DNA from: Okapia johnstoni
Taxonomy: Eukaryota; Chordata; Mammalia; Artiodactyla; Giraffidae
DNA: 64,000 nucleotides
Assembly (NCBI GenBank): GCA_024291935.2
Contig: CM044320.1
Location: 33,324,001 to 33,388,000 of the forward strand
Direction: 5' to 3'
Positions 32,608 through 44,225 of the stretch are shown here, in pieces. A model generated the notes under the pieces. It was not told where the DNA came from. It ran no database searches and worked only from the letters and a program-made list of their open reading frames with translations. Position numbers and translations under genes: made by a program. Every line of letters begins with the position of its first letter. Position 1 is the stretch's first letter.

Positions 32608-32693
32608 AATTACAAAATTTGAATTACAAGAATTTTGTAATTCTGCCAAATAAATGTAATTGATTCTACCAATTAAATGTAATTGGCAGAATT
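32608..32693 (+). promoter_or_regulatory. Two overlapping inverted repeats in the FGFR1OP2 3' UTR
   Basis: AATTACAAAATT (32608-32619) pairs perfectly with AATTTTGTAATT (32631-32642). AATTCTGCCAA (32639-32649) pairs perfectly with TTGGCAGAATT (32683-32693). They share 32639-32642, so only one full hairpin can form at a time. AATAAA (32649-32654) starts at the foot of the second loop. Confidence 0.6.
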
Positions 32694-32979
32694 AAAGAGT
32701 TTCACAGCAACTACTGAACATAACAAGAGCTTTCAGCAGTGCTGTTGGCTTTCGGTTAACATTTAGATAAACATGAATATTCCCAACAAATGTCTTGGAA
32801 TTCATAAAAAATATCCCAATTTTAAAATACAAATTTTGCCACAGTATTATGAATGGAAAAATCGTCATACTAAATTATATTCTTCCTATTTGGTGAAAGT
32901 TAACAAATAGCTTATGTACCATGAGACTTCAGCTTTAATGATTGCCTGTCTGCCTTCTCATTAATTTAAATTTTTGTCA

Positions 32980-33034
32980 AATAAAGTTCAGTTTAAAAGG
33001 CTGTTAGGAATGTTTTATATGTACCATAAATAAA
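32980..33034 (+). terminator. Candidate proximal polyadenylation signals of FGFR1OP2
   Basis: Two AATAAA hexamers (32980-32985 and 33029-33034) lie about 670-720 bases after the stop codon. A shorter transcript ending near 33,050 is plausible. Confidence 0.4.
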
Positions 33035-34342
33035 AGAAGTAATTTAATTTGAGCTTATTTATCGTAATAATGAGCTGACACTTGTCCATGACTTGCTTAA
33101 GTACATGAGATATCATTTCAGGAATGAAAGAGAAGGAATACTACTTTCTAAGAAAGAAGAGCTTATAAAAGACATACTTAGTAGGTTAAACTACTTCTTT
33201 GAATAAGTTTTGGTTCTAAATCAGTAATGAAGATGAGATTTTTCTCTTCTCTGGTTGATCTTTAAGGATATTATGTAGCTCATTTAGCTAACAGTTGAAA
33301 TGTTTGATACAGCAAGCTAGGTGTGGTAATTTCACAGTAAATTGGGAATTGCTCTGCCTCAGAACCTTTTTTAAAGTAATTACTCTTAAGAAATACAGAA
33401 ACAGTAAATTAAAATTAAAAATTTTTTTTCTAGGTCTAAAGCTCCATCTGGTTTTCATAAACATAAGCAAGAGATATTTCTTGTAACCTTTCAGTCAAAG
33501 GGTTGGGGGGAGTGCCATGGGAGGAGGGGGAAATCTGGATTTATAAGTATTTGTTTTATTTTTTACAAAATATATGTCCAATATATAAGTTTTTAAAAGC
33601 CACTAGAAATAGAAATGTGCTGACATAAGTCAAAATCTAAATTTTTCATATTTTGTGGTGATTATAGAAGAAAAGGTAAGAATGTCAAATATTATTAAAT
33701 ATACTATACTCATTTATATTGAATATATATTAAAATACGCATGATAGAACATTCTACTTTGGAGTGTATAATTTGTTAAAGTAATAATCACATGGTAACT
33801 TTTATGTATAATTTCATATATGGTAAAATTCAGAACTGCTTTTCACTTTGGAATTTTTTTATCTTAAGTTTGAAATAGTTGAGGGGACTGACTGAGTAGA
33901 AAAGGGCTCATGGGCCCAAACATTAAACAGATTTATTTTCTCATTCAGAAGCCTTGATTGGAATTTTATAAACAAGTGATAAATTTTATTTTTAAACTTT
34001 TCTATTGGTTTTGGGGAAAGTATCCTTTAATTTGATGGCACATTCATAGAGTTTTTATCCCAAGTCATAATTAAAATAAGCTACACAATTGAGATTAAGT
34101 CTGAGGCAATTTGTTGGGGCAGCTCTATTATAAAACATTACCTGATAAATAATTATTTTTATAAACAAATAGGTTGAATTAATTTATTCTTGGTCTTCTT
34201 ACTTGGATATTATTTTAAGAACTTGGTGTGTAAAAACATGTACTTTGTTATATAGCAACAGTGTTCTAGCCCATACTTTTTTTTTAAGCAGAACCCTTAA
34301 ACTTATGTCTGCGACTATGTACTGCTAGGAACCTATTTTATC

Positions 34343-34348
34343 AATAAA
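34343..34348 (+). terminator. Candidate distal polyadenylation signal of FGFR1OP2
   Basis: AATAAA in TCAATAAAGATG, followed by a T/G-rich stretch (TTGGTATGGTCTCC) about 15 bases on. It is the last hexamer before the transition to ancient repeats. Confidence 0.4.
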
Positions 34349-34529
34349 GATGAGTGATTAAAATTGGTATGGTCTCCAAGTTAATTTGAAAACAATGCTT
34401 ACATTTATTCTTACTTGTAGGTATTTTTTTTAGGGCTGTTTATCTTTTCTTACCACAAAATTAATACTTGGCAACAGCTTCTACCTGTATTCCTTAGTAA
34501 CTGGCCAGCAACTTATTGCTGATTCTGCA

Positions 34530-35000
34530 GACCTTTTGATCATCTGTAGTGGGTTTAAAAGTGTCTTCCAGTGATATGTCTGGGTCCTAACTGCTCTGCC
34601 TGTGGATGTGAGCCTATTTGCAGATACAGTCTTTAAAGGTTTAAAGATCTCAGGATAAGATCTTCCTGGATATTGTATGGATCCTAGATCCAATGACTAG
34701 TGTCCTTATAAGAAAAGAAGAGATTTGAAACTCACAAGGAGAAAGTCACGTGAAGGCAGAGGCAGAGGGTTATGTACATCAGGGAGCCCTAAGGTTTATG
34801 AGGTGCCACCAGAAGGTTGGAAAGAGGCATGGAATGACCTTATCTCCCTCAGGCCCTCCAGAAGGGATCAGCCCTGCTTAATCCCAGGCATCTGGCCTTT
34901 TTGATTTTCAGAACTCTGAGGGAATACATTTCTGTTAAGCTACCCACCCAGCCTGTACCAGCCTGTAGTAATTTGTTACTGCAGACTTAGGAAATGAATA
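34530..35000 (+). repeat. MaLR/LTR-like mammalian repeat (family not certain)
   Basis: CCAATGACTAGTGTCCTTAT, GGAAAGAGGCATGGAATGAC and GTAGTAATTTGTTACTGCAG are characteristic blocks of an old mammalian LTR-type repeat. No coding remains. Confidence 0.5.
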
Positions 35001-35369
35001 TATATCATCTATTATTTATCATCTATCCACCATGTTACTTATTTTATAAAAGGAATACAATTCTGAAAAACCAGTTATGTACAGGCTCACAGATAAAATG
35101 TTTTCTGCTCAAATTGATAACTCTTTAACATCAAGATATCTTTCAAAATGTGTTCCTAAACTAACTGTAATGAATGGAAGATCACAGATCCTTAATTTGT
35201 GGTGACTACGACCTTTTTTGACTTTCAGAGTAAAACAGGAGTACAATTTAGTGAACTATTGATGAAAAAGAACTTCTAATTGGTTTTTGAGGGGTCGTTT
35301 CCTTTTTAACTCACTGGCTGCAGCTCATTCTCCTTTATTCTTTTCTTTGTGATTTCTTAACATTAGAGA

Positions 35370-35728
35370 AGCACAGGGCTCGGTTCTTATTCCTGTTCTG
35401 AATCTACCTCACTTCCTTGCTGATCTCATCCAGTCTTGTGACTTTAAATACCACCTATATGCTAGATGACTCCCAAATTTACAGCTCTCATTAGACCTCA
35501 TTAACTCTAGACTCCTCCAACTGTGACTAAAAGAAATATCAAACTTAAGATGTCCAAAGCTGAATTCCCCGTCTGACTCTCAGATCTCTCTGTATTTTTC
35601 CCCATCTCAGTTGATGACAGCTCCCTCTTTCCAACTCCTAGAGCCAAAATCCTTGGTGGCATCTTTGACGCCACGTCTTAAATCTTGCACCCAGTTCATC
35701 AGCAAATCCTGTCGACTCTCCCTTCTAA
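35370..35728 (+). mobile_element. Ancient LINE 3' region (L2- or L1M-like, plus)
   Basis: CTGATCTCATCCAGTCTTGT, TATGCTAGATGACTCCCAAA, TTAAGATGTCCAAAGCTGAA and CAGTTCATCAGCAAATCCTG keep the order of one old mammalian LINE. Confidence 0.55.
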
Positions 35729-35735
35729 ATACCAC

Positions 35736-35938
35736 TGACCCTTGAACAACAATGGGGTTTAGTAGTGCTAATTCTACACAGTTGAACATCTGAGTATAAC
35801 ACAGTCAGCCCTCTATATCCGGTGTTCCTCTGTATCGTGAGGTTCTGAATCTGTGGATCGACCAACCATGGATGATGTATTGCTGTAGTATTTACTATTG
35901 AAAAAAAAAATCCATTCAAACCTGTTATTCAAGGGTCA
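35736..35938 (+). mobile_element. Tigger-like DNA transposon relic
   Basis: Ends TGACCCTTGAACAAC (35736-35750) and GTTATTCAAGGGTCA (35924-35938) are inverted repeats with one mismatch. Interior CAGCCCTCTATATCCGGTGT and GAATCTGTGGATCGACCAAC are of Tigger type. Confidence 0.7.
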
Positions 35939-36210
35939 ACTGTGTATCAGAATCTTACCATTTCTCAGCATCACCACTGCTTTCACTGGCTAAAGCCACA
36001 TTACAATAATGATTGAGTTAAACTGGATTCAACCTAAATACAACAGGAAAAGAGTTAAATTTAGTTTTTAATAATCTAAAGATAAATTATTGATACCTAT
36101 TCAGTGAGGTTTATTATTTACTGTGGCTTGACTCTTAACAACAGGAAGAAAAAAATGCATACCTAAATTTGCATAAGAAGCTTAATACTAAATTGCACAT
36201 AAAACAACTA

Positions 36211-36267
36211 AGTCCGTGGGGTCGTGAAGAGGTGGACACAACTGAGCGACTGAACCGAACTGACCGA
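36211..36267 (+). mobile_element. Tail-only BovB/Bov SINE fragment (plus)
   Basis: GTCCGTGGGGTCGTGAAGAG then ACACAACTGAGCGACTGAAC and CGAACTGACCG, the BovB 3' terminus alone. Confidence 0.75.
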
Positions 36268-36951
36268 AAAATCAAATCCATTGGGAGAAATGTCAAGAAG
36301 CAAATAACATCAGTATTCTAACAAATTATTCTATTGTTAACATGCCCTAGCCAACTAGATTCTTTTGCCTACAAACCAATTTTAGTAACCATCATTGGAT
36401 AAATGCATTATAATTTTTTCAACTATTTCCCTTATTGGTGTTTATTCAGATTGTTTGCAGTTTTTATTAAAACAATGCTGCATTAAACATTCATATAAAA
36501 AAAAGCATTCATATATATAGGCTTTTGCACTGTAATGTCTGGTGCATAAATTCCCAGAGGTTTGTTAGATTATGTTCACTTTTGTTATTTATTTTTCACA
36601 TAAAGGAAAAAGAACTGTACATGGTTAAAAATCTAATACATGGAAAATATAAAATTCAAAGTAGTCAACCTCATCCTAAAACCCATGTCTAATAAGTTGC
36701 CTTGCTTTTTCACCTTGATTTTTTTTTTTTCAGTTAATGATATCTGTTGTCTTTTTACACATGAGCAAAAGGGAAAGAGTAAGGCCACTGTTGTGGAGTA
36801 ACCAAAAGCCTTCAGAAAATTCATTATATTGAAATCAATATCAATGGATAGGATTGTGCCTAGAATAAAAATGCACTGATCTTGAAACACAGGGCCTACT
36901 TTTTGAGTATCAGTAGGCTACACTTGAGTTTTCTAACAAATTCTCAGTGAT

Positions 36952-38690
36952 CAATGGAAAGAAATAGAGGAAAAGAATAGAATGGGAAAGACTAGAGATC
37001 TCTTCAAGAAAATTAGAGATACCAAGGGAACATTTCATGCAAAAATGAGCACAATAAAGGACAAATGGTATGGACTCAACAGAAGCAGAAGATATTAAGA
37101 AGAGGTGGCAAGAATACACAGAAGAACTATACAAAAATGATCTTTATGACCCAGATAACCATGATGGTCTGATCACTCAACTAGAGCCAGACATCCTAGA
37201 ATGTGAAGTCAAGTGGGCCTTAGGAAGCATCACTACCAACTAGTAGAGGTGATGGAATTCCAGTTGAGCTATTTCAAATCCTAAAAGATGATGCTGTGAA
37301 AGTGCTGCACTCAATATGCCAGCAAATTTGGAAAACTCAGCAGTGGCCACAGGACTGGAAAAGATCAGTTTTCTTTCCAGTCCCAAAGAAAGGCAATGCC
37401 AAAGAATGTTCAAACTACCACACAATTGCACTCATCTCACATGCTAGCAAGGTAATGCTCAAAATTTTCCAAGAGGCTTCAACAGTGAACCATGAACTTC
37501 CAGATGTTCAAGCTGGATTTAGAAAAGGCAGAGGAACCAGAGATCAAATTGCCAACATCTGTTGGATCATCGAAAAAGCAAGAGATTTCCAGAAAAACAT
37601 CTACTTCTGTTTTATTGACTACACCAGAAACTTTGACTGTGGAGATTACAACAAACTGTAGAAAATTCTTCAAGAGATGGGAATATCAGACCCCCTTACC
37701 TGCCTCCTGAGAAATCTGTATGCAGGTTAAGAAGCAACAGTTAGAACCAGACATGGAACAACAGACTGGTTCCAAATTGGGAAAGGAGTATGTCAAGGCT
37801 GTATATTGTCACTCTGCTTATTTAACTTATATGCAGAGTACATCATGCGAAATGCCATGCTGGATGAAGCACATGCTGGAATCAAGATTGCTGGGAGAAT
37901 TATCAGTAACCTCAGATATGCAGATGACACCACCGTTATGGCAGAAAGCGAAGAACTAAAGAGCCTCTTGATAAAAGTGAAAGAGGAGAGTGAAAAAATA
38001 GGCTTAAAACTCAACATTCAGGAAAACTAAGATCATGACATCTGGTCCCATCACTTCATGGCATATAGATGGGGAAACAATGGAAACAGTGACAGACTTT
38101 ATTTTCTTGGGCTCCAAAATCACTGCAGATGGTGACTGCAGTCATGAAATTAGAAGGCGCTTGCCCTTTGGAAGAAAAGTTATGACCAACTTAGATAGTA
38201 TATTGAAAAGCAGAGACATTACTTTGCCAACAAAGGTCCATCTAGTCAAAGCTATGGTTTTTCCAATAGTCATGTATGGATGTGAGAATTGGACCATAAA
38301 GAAAGCTGAGTGCTTAAGAATTGATGCTTTTGAACTGTGGTGTTGGAGAAGACTCTTAAGAGTCCCTTGGACAGCAAGGAGGCCCAACTAGTCTATCCTA
38401 AAGGAGATCAGTCCTGAATGTTCATTGGAAGGACTGATGCTGAAGCTGAAGCTCCAATACTTTGGCCACCTGATGCAAAGAGCTGACTCATTGGAAAAGG
38501 CCCTGATGCTGGGAAAGATCAAAGGTGGGAGGAGAAAGGGAAGACAGAGGGTGAGATGGTTGGAATGGCATCATTGACTCACTGGACATGAGGTTGAGCA
38601 AGCTCCGGGAGTTGGTGATGGACAAGGAAACTCGGCCTGCTGCAGTCCATGGGATTGCAAAGCATTGGACACAACTGAACTGAACTGAAA
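36952..38690 (+). mobile_element. BovB (RTE clade) LINE, 5'-truncated, plus strand, disrupted reverse transcriptase
   Basis: It runs from the start of the RT region (GAATGGGAAAGACTAGAGAT) to the terminal repeat ACTGAACTGAACTGAA. Translated pieces include QDWKRSVFFPVPKKGNAKEC, LPDVQAGFRKGRGTRDQIAN, the catalytic LRYADDTTVMAE (about 37,912-37,947) and ENWTIKKAECLRIDAFELWC, but in different frames with stops between. The element cannot make enzyme. BovB entered ruminant ancestors horizontally (established knowledge) and supplies the machinery for Bov-tA and Bov-A SINEs. Confidence 0.95.
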
Positions 38691-38699
38691 CAAAGAAGA

Positions 38700-39565
38700 A
38701 AGCTCATTAGAACTGGCATTCCCTAAGAGCTTGTCCTTATCATATTTTTATGTAACCCTGAACCTCAGCACATTGCTTTGATTTGTATAAATAGCTGATG
38801 AACAGGGCTAGTCGTCCTTGGTTGCTTTCAATGCCAGAGGATTTTTATCTCTGATTTTGGTACCACTCAAGGATAAAGTGCTCAGTCCTGTCAAACCAAA
38901 AGCTGATGTGAGAGAAAATGAATGAATTTCTCAAATATTAACTTCCCCTAGAATATGTTCATTTTAAGACCTATCAGTAATTGTAAGGTTTTTGTTCCCA
39001 ACTCAAGCAGACTCTAGACATATATAGAATGCAAGAGGTGAAAAACATCTCTATTCAGTAGAAAGAAAATCACTGGTGTGTTTTATGTGATACACATCAC
39101 CCTTGGAGAAGCAGGGAGCTTAATACATTTTCTTCCTTGCTGTTTGCAGCTGCTTCTGATCCTCTGCCCCTCTCCTCAAAGCTCCCAGATACTAGCATGC
39201 ATCCTGCAACATGACCACAGGCAGGCTGAGCACATTCAAGTTAATCTGGGCAAAAGATAATCCATTAGAGGAGGAGCCATGAAACCTCATGTGAAATAGG
39301 CTTTTTCATCCTTAAGGACTTCAAAGGGAAAAGACTTCAAAAAAAATGTGGCCATTTATTAACCTCCTTCCAGGGGAAGTAGTGTAACACATATTATTAT
39401 ACTTGTGTGTACAGGACTCTGGAATAGAAGGAGAGATTCCAAGGGTCATGCCTTGTGAGTCACTGGGATTCTGACCTACCTGCCAAGGAATGATCACTAA
39501 ATTCTAGGGTCTTGGGAGGAATGGAAAAAGGTAAATTTAAAGGGCAAGGTGTGCTCTGTGTAGTT
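38700..39565. other. Intergenic, nothing recognised
   Basis: Unique-looking AT-rich sequence between BovB and an L1. Short open frames without recognisable homology. Confidence 0.4.
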
Positions 39566-39569
39566 TTGT

Positions 39570-40303
39570 AGAACAGTTAAAACTTAATGAGGAAGAGAAG
39601 ACTGACAATAGACAGAATTATCATATAATCCAGCAATCCCACTTCTAGATATACACACACAAACCCACACACAAAAAGGAAAACAGAATATTGAAAAATT
39701 ATCTTTATGCCTGTGTTTATTACAGCATCATTCACAATAGCCAAGATAGGGAAACTACCTAAGTGTCCTTCAATGGATGAATGACAAAGATGTTGCATAT
39801 GTATGTAAGCAAATATTATTTAACCATAGGAAAGAAGGAAATTCTGCCATTTGTGACAACATAGATGACCCTTGACAGCATTATGCTCAGTGAAATAAGT
39901 CAGTAGAGAAAGACAAACAACTATGGTACTACTCATCCATGGAATCTAATGAAGCCAAACTCCTAATAACAGAAGTAGAATGGTGGTTACCAGGGGTAGG
40001 GGGAAGGGGAGCTGGGGAGAATGTTTAAAGGTATAAACTTACAATGAGAAGGGAAATAGATGCATTCTGGACATCTAATTCACAGCATAATGATTACAGT
40101 CAGCAATACTATAAGTTGCTGATAAATGAAATCTTAACTGTTCTCACCACAAAAAAGAAATGATAATTATGTGACATGATAGAGATGTTAGTTAATGCTC
40201 TAATGATAATTATATAGTAACATATAAATGTATTAAATCAGCATATGGTACACCTTCAACTTACACAATGTTATATATCAATTGTAACTCGATTAAAAAA
40301 AAA
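39570..40303 (+). mobile_element. L1 3' end (plus)
   Basis: TAATCCAGCAATCCCACTTC, CAGCATCATTCACAATAGCC, AGTGTCCTTCAATGGATGAA and GGTGGTTACCAGGGGTAGGG lead to ATTGTAACTCGATTAAAAAA. This is the end of ORF2 and the 3' UTR with an A-tail. Confidence 0.85.
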
Positions 40304-40532
40304 TGACAACATCCTGTCTGGATCAGCTGCTCAAAATGACAAGAGCTGAGAATGGGATCGCTGATTCTGCCAAGCACCAAAATGAAGGGCTATGATGACT
40401 GGTGGGCATAAAAGTGAGATTCCACTGGGGCATCTCCAAAACGAGAAGGGAAGGCCTCCAGGCTTTGTTCATGCTTTTCCTCTACTACATGGAATGCACT
40501 GTGCCTCCTTGTGGTCCTAACTCATCCTCCAG

Positions 40533-40747
40533 TGAAAGTGAAACTGTTGGTTGCTCAGCCATGTCTGACTCTTTGTGACCCCATGGACTGTAGCCTGCCA
40601 GGCTTCCCTGTCCATGGGATTCTTCATGCAAGAATACTGGAGTGGGTTGCCATTCCCTTCTCCAGGGGATCTACCCAACCCAGGGATCAAACCCGGGTCT
40701 CCCACACTGCAGGCAGATTCTTTACCAGCTGAGCCACCAGGGAATCC
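40533..40747 (-). mobile_element. Bov-tA SINE (minus)
   Basis: GAAACTGTTGGTTGCTCAGC to GAGCCACCAGGGAATCC. CTCATCCTCCAG at 40521-40532 is repeated exactly at 40748-40759. Confidence 0.94.
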
Positions 40748-40759
40748 CTCATCCTCCAG

Positions 40760-41757
40760 CTGTTGTTCAGTCACTGTCGTGTCCGACTCTTTGATCCCAT
40801 GGACTGCAAAGAAGCCAGGTTTCTCTGTCCTACACTATCTCCCAGAGTTGGCTCAAACTCATGTCCATCGAGTCAGTGATGCCATCCAACCATCTCATCC
40901 TCTGTCGTCCCCTTCTCCTCCCGCCTTCAATCTTTCCCAGCATCAGGGTCTTTTCTAATGAGTCAACTCTTCTCATCAGGTGGCCAAAGTATTGGAGCTT
41001 CAGCATCAGTCCTTCCAATGAGTATTCAGGACTGATTTCCTTTATGATTGACTGGTTGGATCTCCTTGCTGTCCAAGAGACTCTCAAGACTCTTGTCCAA
41101 CACCACAGTTCAAAAGCATCAATTCTTCGGAGCTCAGCCTTCTTTATAGTGGTGCAACTCTCACAACCGTACATGACCACTGGAAAAACTATGGCTTTGA
41201 CTATATGGACCTTTGTTGGCAAAGTAATGTCTCTGAGTTTTAATACATTGTCTATGTTCGTCATAGCTTTCCTTCTAAGGAACAAGCGTCTTTTAATTTC
41301 ATGGCTGCAGTCACCATCCACAGTGATTTTGGGGCCCAATTAAACAAAGTCTGTCACTGTTTCCATTTTTTACCCTTCTATTTGCCATGAAGTGATGGGA
41401 CTACCTTACCTACCTCCCGAGAAACCTGTATGCAGGTCAAGAAGCAACAGTTAGAACCATTGTTCTAACTATCCATTGCTCCATGGACTGGTTCAAAATT
41501 GGAAAAGGATTACGTCGAGGCTGCATGTTGTCACCCTGCTTATTTAACTTATACGTAGGTTACATCGTGTGAAATACCGGCTGGATGAAGCACAAGCTTG
41601 AATCAAGATTAATGGGAGAAATATCAGTAACCTCAGATACACAGATGACACCACCCTTATGGCAGAGAGTAAAGAGGAACTAAAGAGCCTCTTGATGAGG
41701 GTGAAAGAGGAGAGTGAAAAAAAACTAGCTTAAAATTCAACATTCAAAAAATGAAGA
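40760..41757. mobile_element. BovB with inverted 5' half (twin-priming structure)
   Basis: 40760-41400 is the BovB 3' half on the minus strand (translated LRRIDAFELWCWTRVLRVSW). From 41401 the element reads BovB on the plus strand (AAGAAGCAACAGTTAGAACC, TCACCCTGCTTATTTAACTT). The two halves abut at element positions that are neighbours in the intact copy at 38,030-38,050, with about 10 bases lost. TCATCCTCCAG recurs at 41758-41768. Confidence 0.92.
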
Positions 41758-42492
41758 TCATCCTCCAGGTCTCCACTTAAATGTCATTTCCGCAAGGAAT
41801 TCTTCCCCGGCATCCCAGATTTTACCCCCAATTCCATGGTAAATTTCCATTGCATATTGTATTTCTTTTCTGTAACCTAAATTTTAGTGTCTGCCTCATC
41901 ACACGCTAAACCCTGAAGCAGGGACTGGGCCTGATTTTTGCCAATGCCTTGCACTTAGGAACTTAACAAAATATTCCATGGATGAGTGAAGGTGAGGTCC
42001 AAATCAGACTATTATGGTACTAACAATTTTTAAAATTTTGTCCCTGGTGCTGATGTAGCTTGATCCAGAACTGCCAGCCTCCCCAGTGCTGTGATTATAG
42101 GGTCCTTGGTGAGTCCAAGTTTCCACTAACTTGAGCCCCTCTCTACCTCAGTTTCATAAAGAATGGTCCTTGCAAAAGCAGTAGCCAAACTGCACAGGTG
42201 TCTTCCAATCAACAAGCAGGATAAATGGACTTGTAAAGTGTAGTCATTTGCCAGGGTTACCATAACAAAAATACCACAGACCGGGCGGCATCACATCAGA
42301 AATTTTCTCAGTTCTGAGGCTGAAAGTCCAAGATCAAGGTTGGTTTCATCTGAAGCCGCTCTCCTCTGCTGGCTGGTGGCCACCATCTCATCGTGTGCTC
42401 ACTCCTACTTTGTCCCAGGGTTCTTGTATGTTCTAATCTTTTTCAGATTGGATTAAGGGCTCACCCTGATGGCCTCATTTTCACCTAAGTGA

Positions 42493-42657
42493 GAGTGTTC
42501 GCCACTCAATCATGTCCGACTTTTTGCAATTCTCCAGGCAAGAATACTGGAGTGAGTTGCCATTTCCTATTCCAGGGGATCTTCCTGACCCAGGGATCAA
42601 ACCAGGGCCTCCCGCATTGTGGGCAGATTCTTTACCGTCTGAGCCACCAGGGAAGCT
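42493..42657 (-). mobile_element. Bov-tA SINE (minus), internally deleted
   Basis: GCCACTCAATCATGTCCGAC joins directly to TTCTCCAGGCAAGAATACTG, losing about 50 bases. Ends GAGCCACCAGGGAAGC. Confidence 0.92.
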
Positions 42658-42703
42658 TGGTTACCTAATTAATTAACTCCTTAATAAAGCCCTCTCTCCA
42701 AAT

Positions 42704-42940
42704 GGGGCTTCCTGGTGGCTCAGACGGTAAAGAATCTGCTTGCAATGTGGGAGAACCCTGCAATGCAGGAGACCTGGGTTTGATCCCTGGGTCAGGAAGA
42801 TCCCCTGGAGTAGGAAATGGCAACCCACTCCAGGATTCTTGCCTGGAGAATCCCATGGATAGAGGAGCCTTGTGGGTTACAGTCCGTGGAGTTACAAAGA
42901 GTCAGACACGACTAAGCAACTAACACTGTCACGTTTTACT
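42704..42940 (+). mobile_element. Bov-tA SINE (plus), 11-bp target duplication
   Basis: TCTCTCCAAAT at 42693-42703 and 42941-42951. The head contains a short internal duplication (TGCAATGTGGGAGA then TGCAATGCAGGAGA). Confidence 0.94.
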
Positions 42941-43035
42941 TCTCTCCAAATACAGTCACACTATGAAATACTGGCAGGTGAGGGCTTCAACATATAATTT
43001 TTGGGTGGTGGGTGGCACAATTCAGTACATGTCAA

Positions 43036-43990
43036 AAAGGAAAACACAGGCAGCCTTGCTCCTAAGGACTGGATCACAGTGGGAAAGCCTACAGTTTTCA
43101 GGAAATGAGAGCCAAGAATTCTGGGGTTTTAATGAAGGTTAACAAAAGGTATCAAGTACATCATCAAGGAGTGAACTTGATACCAAAAAATTCATTACAA
43201 GTGCTGCTGTGGTGAAATACTTATGGAATTGGAAACTAAATATCTATAATATACTTTATAATGAATATGAAATGGTCCATGACTGTAACTTGGAAAAACA
43301 TGTTTCACTGTGTAAAATTAACACCTTCCCAGAAGAGATCATGGCAATATTAGGAGCATAGGAGCTTCCTAAGAATTCACTAACAACAGTAGAAAAGTGA
43401 AAAAAATCAATGATTCACATTTTCATCAGAATAAGAGTGTAAAGCACATTTGGATAGGGAGTTCTCAAATTTTGGTCTGGGCACTATTTGATAACTATGA
43501 CTTTATATAATTTACTCTTTAAGAATTTCCTCAAGTACAAAATAACATGATTACATGTTAAGATCAGATAACATTGTATCTAAAGTCCATTCCTGCTCTA
43601 ACACTGTAGCAATTTCTTTGTCAGAATCAGTTTTCTATCCCACTTTATATAGAACTCAACAGGTCTATAGAACTGGTTAGCTGCTGTGGTTTGGCAACCT
43701 AATAACTAATCCATAATAGGTTAATCGGAACTAAAACATTTAAATGGTAGAAACAAGTTTCTGACAACACTATTATTCTTCTGACACAACTGAAGTACTA
43801 ATGACATCAACACAAACTAATGCATTAAAGCAAACAGCTTTCTTTCTAATAAAGGATATAACCTTTAACACGTTAACCCAGATTTCCATCATTTCCTATC
43901 ATTCCACTTATGCTTAAACTGATTTTTTTTTAATTCTTTTTAAAAGAATATCCTTTTAAAATTCTTTTAAATTTTATCCTTTTTTCCAAA
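43036..43990. other. Intergenic, nothing recognised
   Basis: AT-rich and apparently unique. No frame or repeat that I can support. Confidence 0.4.
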
Positions 43991-44009
43991 GGATCTTTGT
44001 ATCCTTTTT

Positions 44010-44225
44010 AAAATTCTTATCCCAATTAGGTTGTTATGTAACGTTGAGCAGAGTTCCCTGTGCTATAAAGTAGGTCCTTGCCGGTCATCCATTTTAAATA
44101 TAGCACTGTGTACATGTATATCTCAAATTCCCTAACTATCCCTCCCCTTCAACCTTCCCACCCCACCCCTGCACACCATCCCACAACCATAAATTTGTTT
44201 CCTGTGAGTCTGTTTCTGTTAAACT
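44010..44225 (-). mobile_element. L1 3' fragment (minus)
   Basis: GCAGAGTTCCCTGTGCTATA, CATTTTAAATATAGCACTGT and CCTAACTATCCCTCCCCTTC are the complement of a ruminant L1 3' region. Confidence 0.65.

Larger units (their letters stand above)
32315..34370 (+). other. FGFR1OP2: FGFR1OP2 3' UTR (extent estimated)
   Basis: No ruminant SINE or LINE is seen for about 2 kb after the stop, and the sequence is very AT-rich. AATAAA hexamers lie at 32649-32654, 32980-32985, 33029-33034 and 34343-34348; the last is the most distal before the repeat-rich intergenic region. Two overlapping inverted repeats lie at 32608-32693. Which hexamers are used cannot be read from sequence. Confidence 0.6.
40450..41990 (+). 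mobile_element. L2 LINE 3' end (plus), split by a SINE and a BovB
   Basis: TTCATGCTTTTCCTCTACTA to CTCATCCTCCAG (40532) continues at 41769 with GTCTCCACTTAAATGTCATT and GAATTCTTCCCCGGCATCCC. Rejoining restores the normal L2 order, which proves that 40533-41768 is inserted. Confidence 0.75.
42244..43035 (+). repeat. Old mammalian repeat, interrupted by two SINEs
   Basis: GGGTTACCATAACAAAAATA, AAAGTCCAAGATCAAGGTTG, GATTAAGGGCTCACCCTGAT and, after the SINEs, CTCCAAATACAGTCACACTA are consecutive blocks of a common old mammalian repeat. Family not certain. Confidence 0.5.

Noticed and set aside
40830..41339. Open frame of 169 codons on the minus strand resembling reverse transcriptase
   Set aside because: It is the 3' part of the twin-primed BovB. 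The RT catalytic part is on the other strand, so no enzyme can be made.
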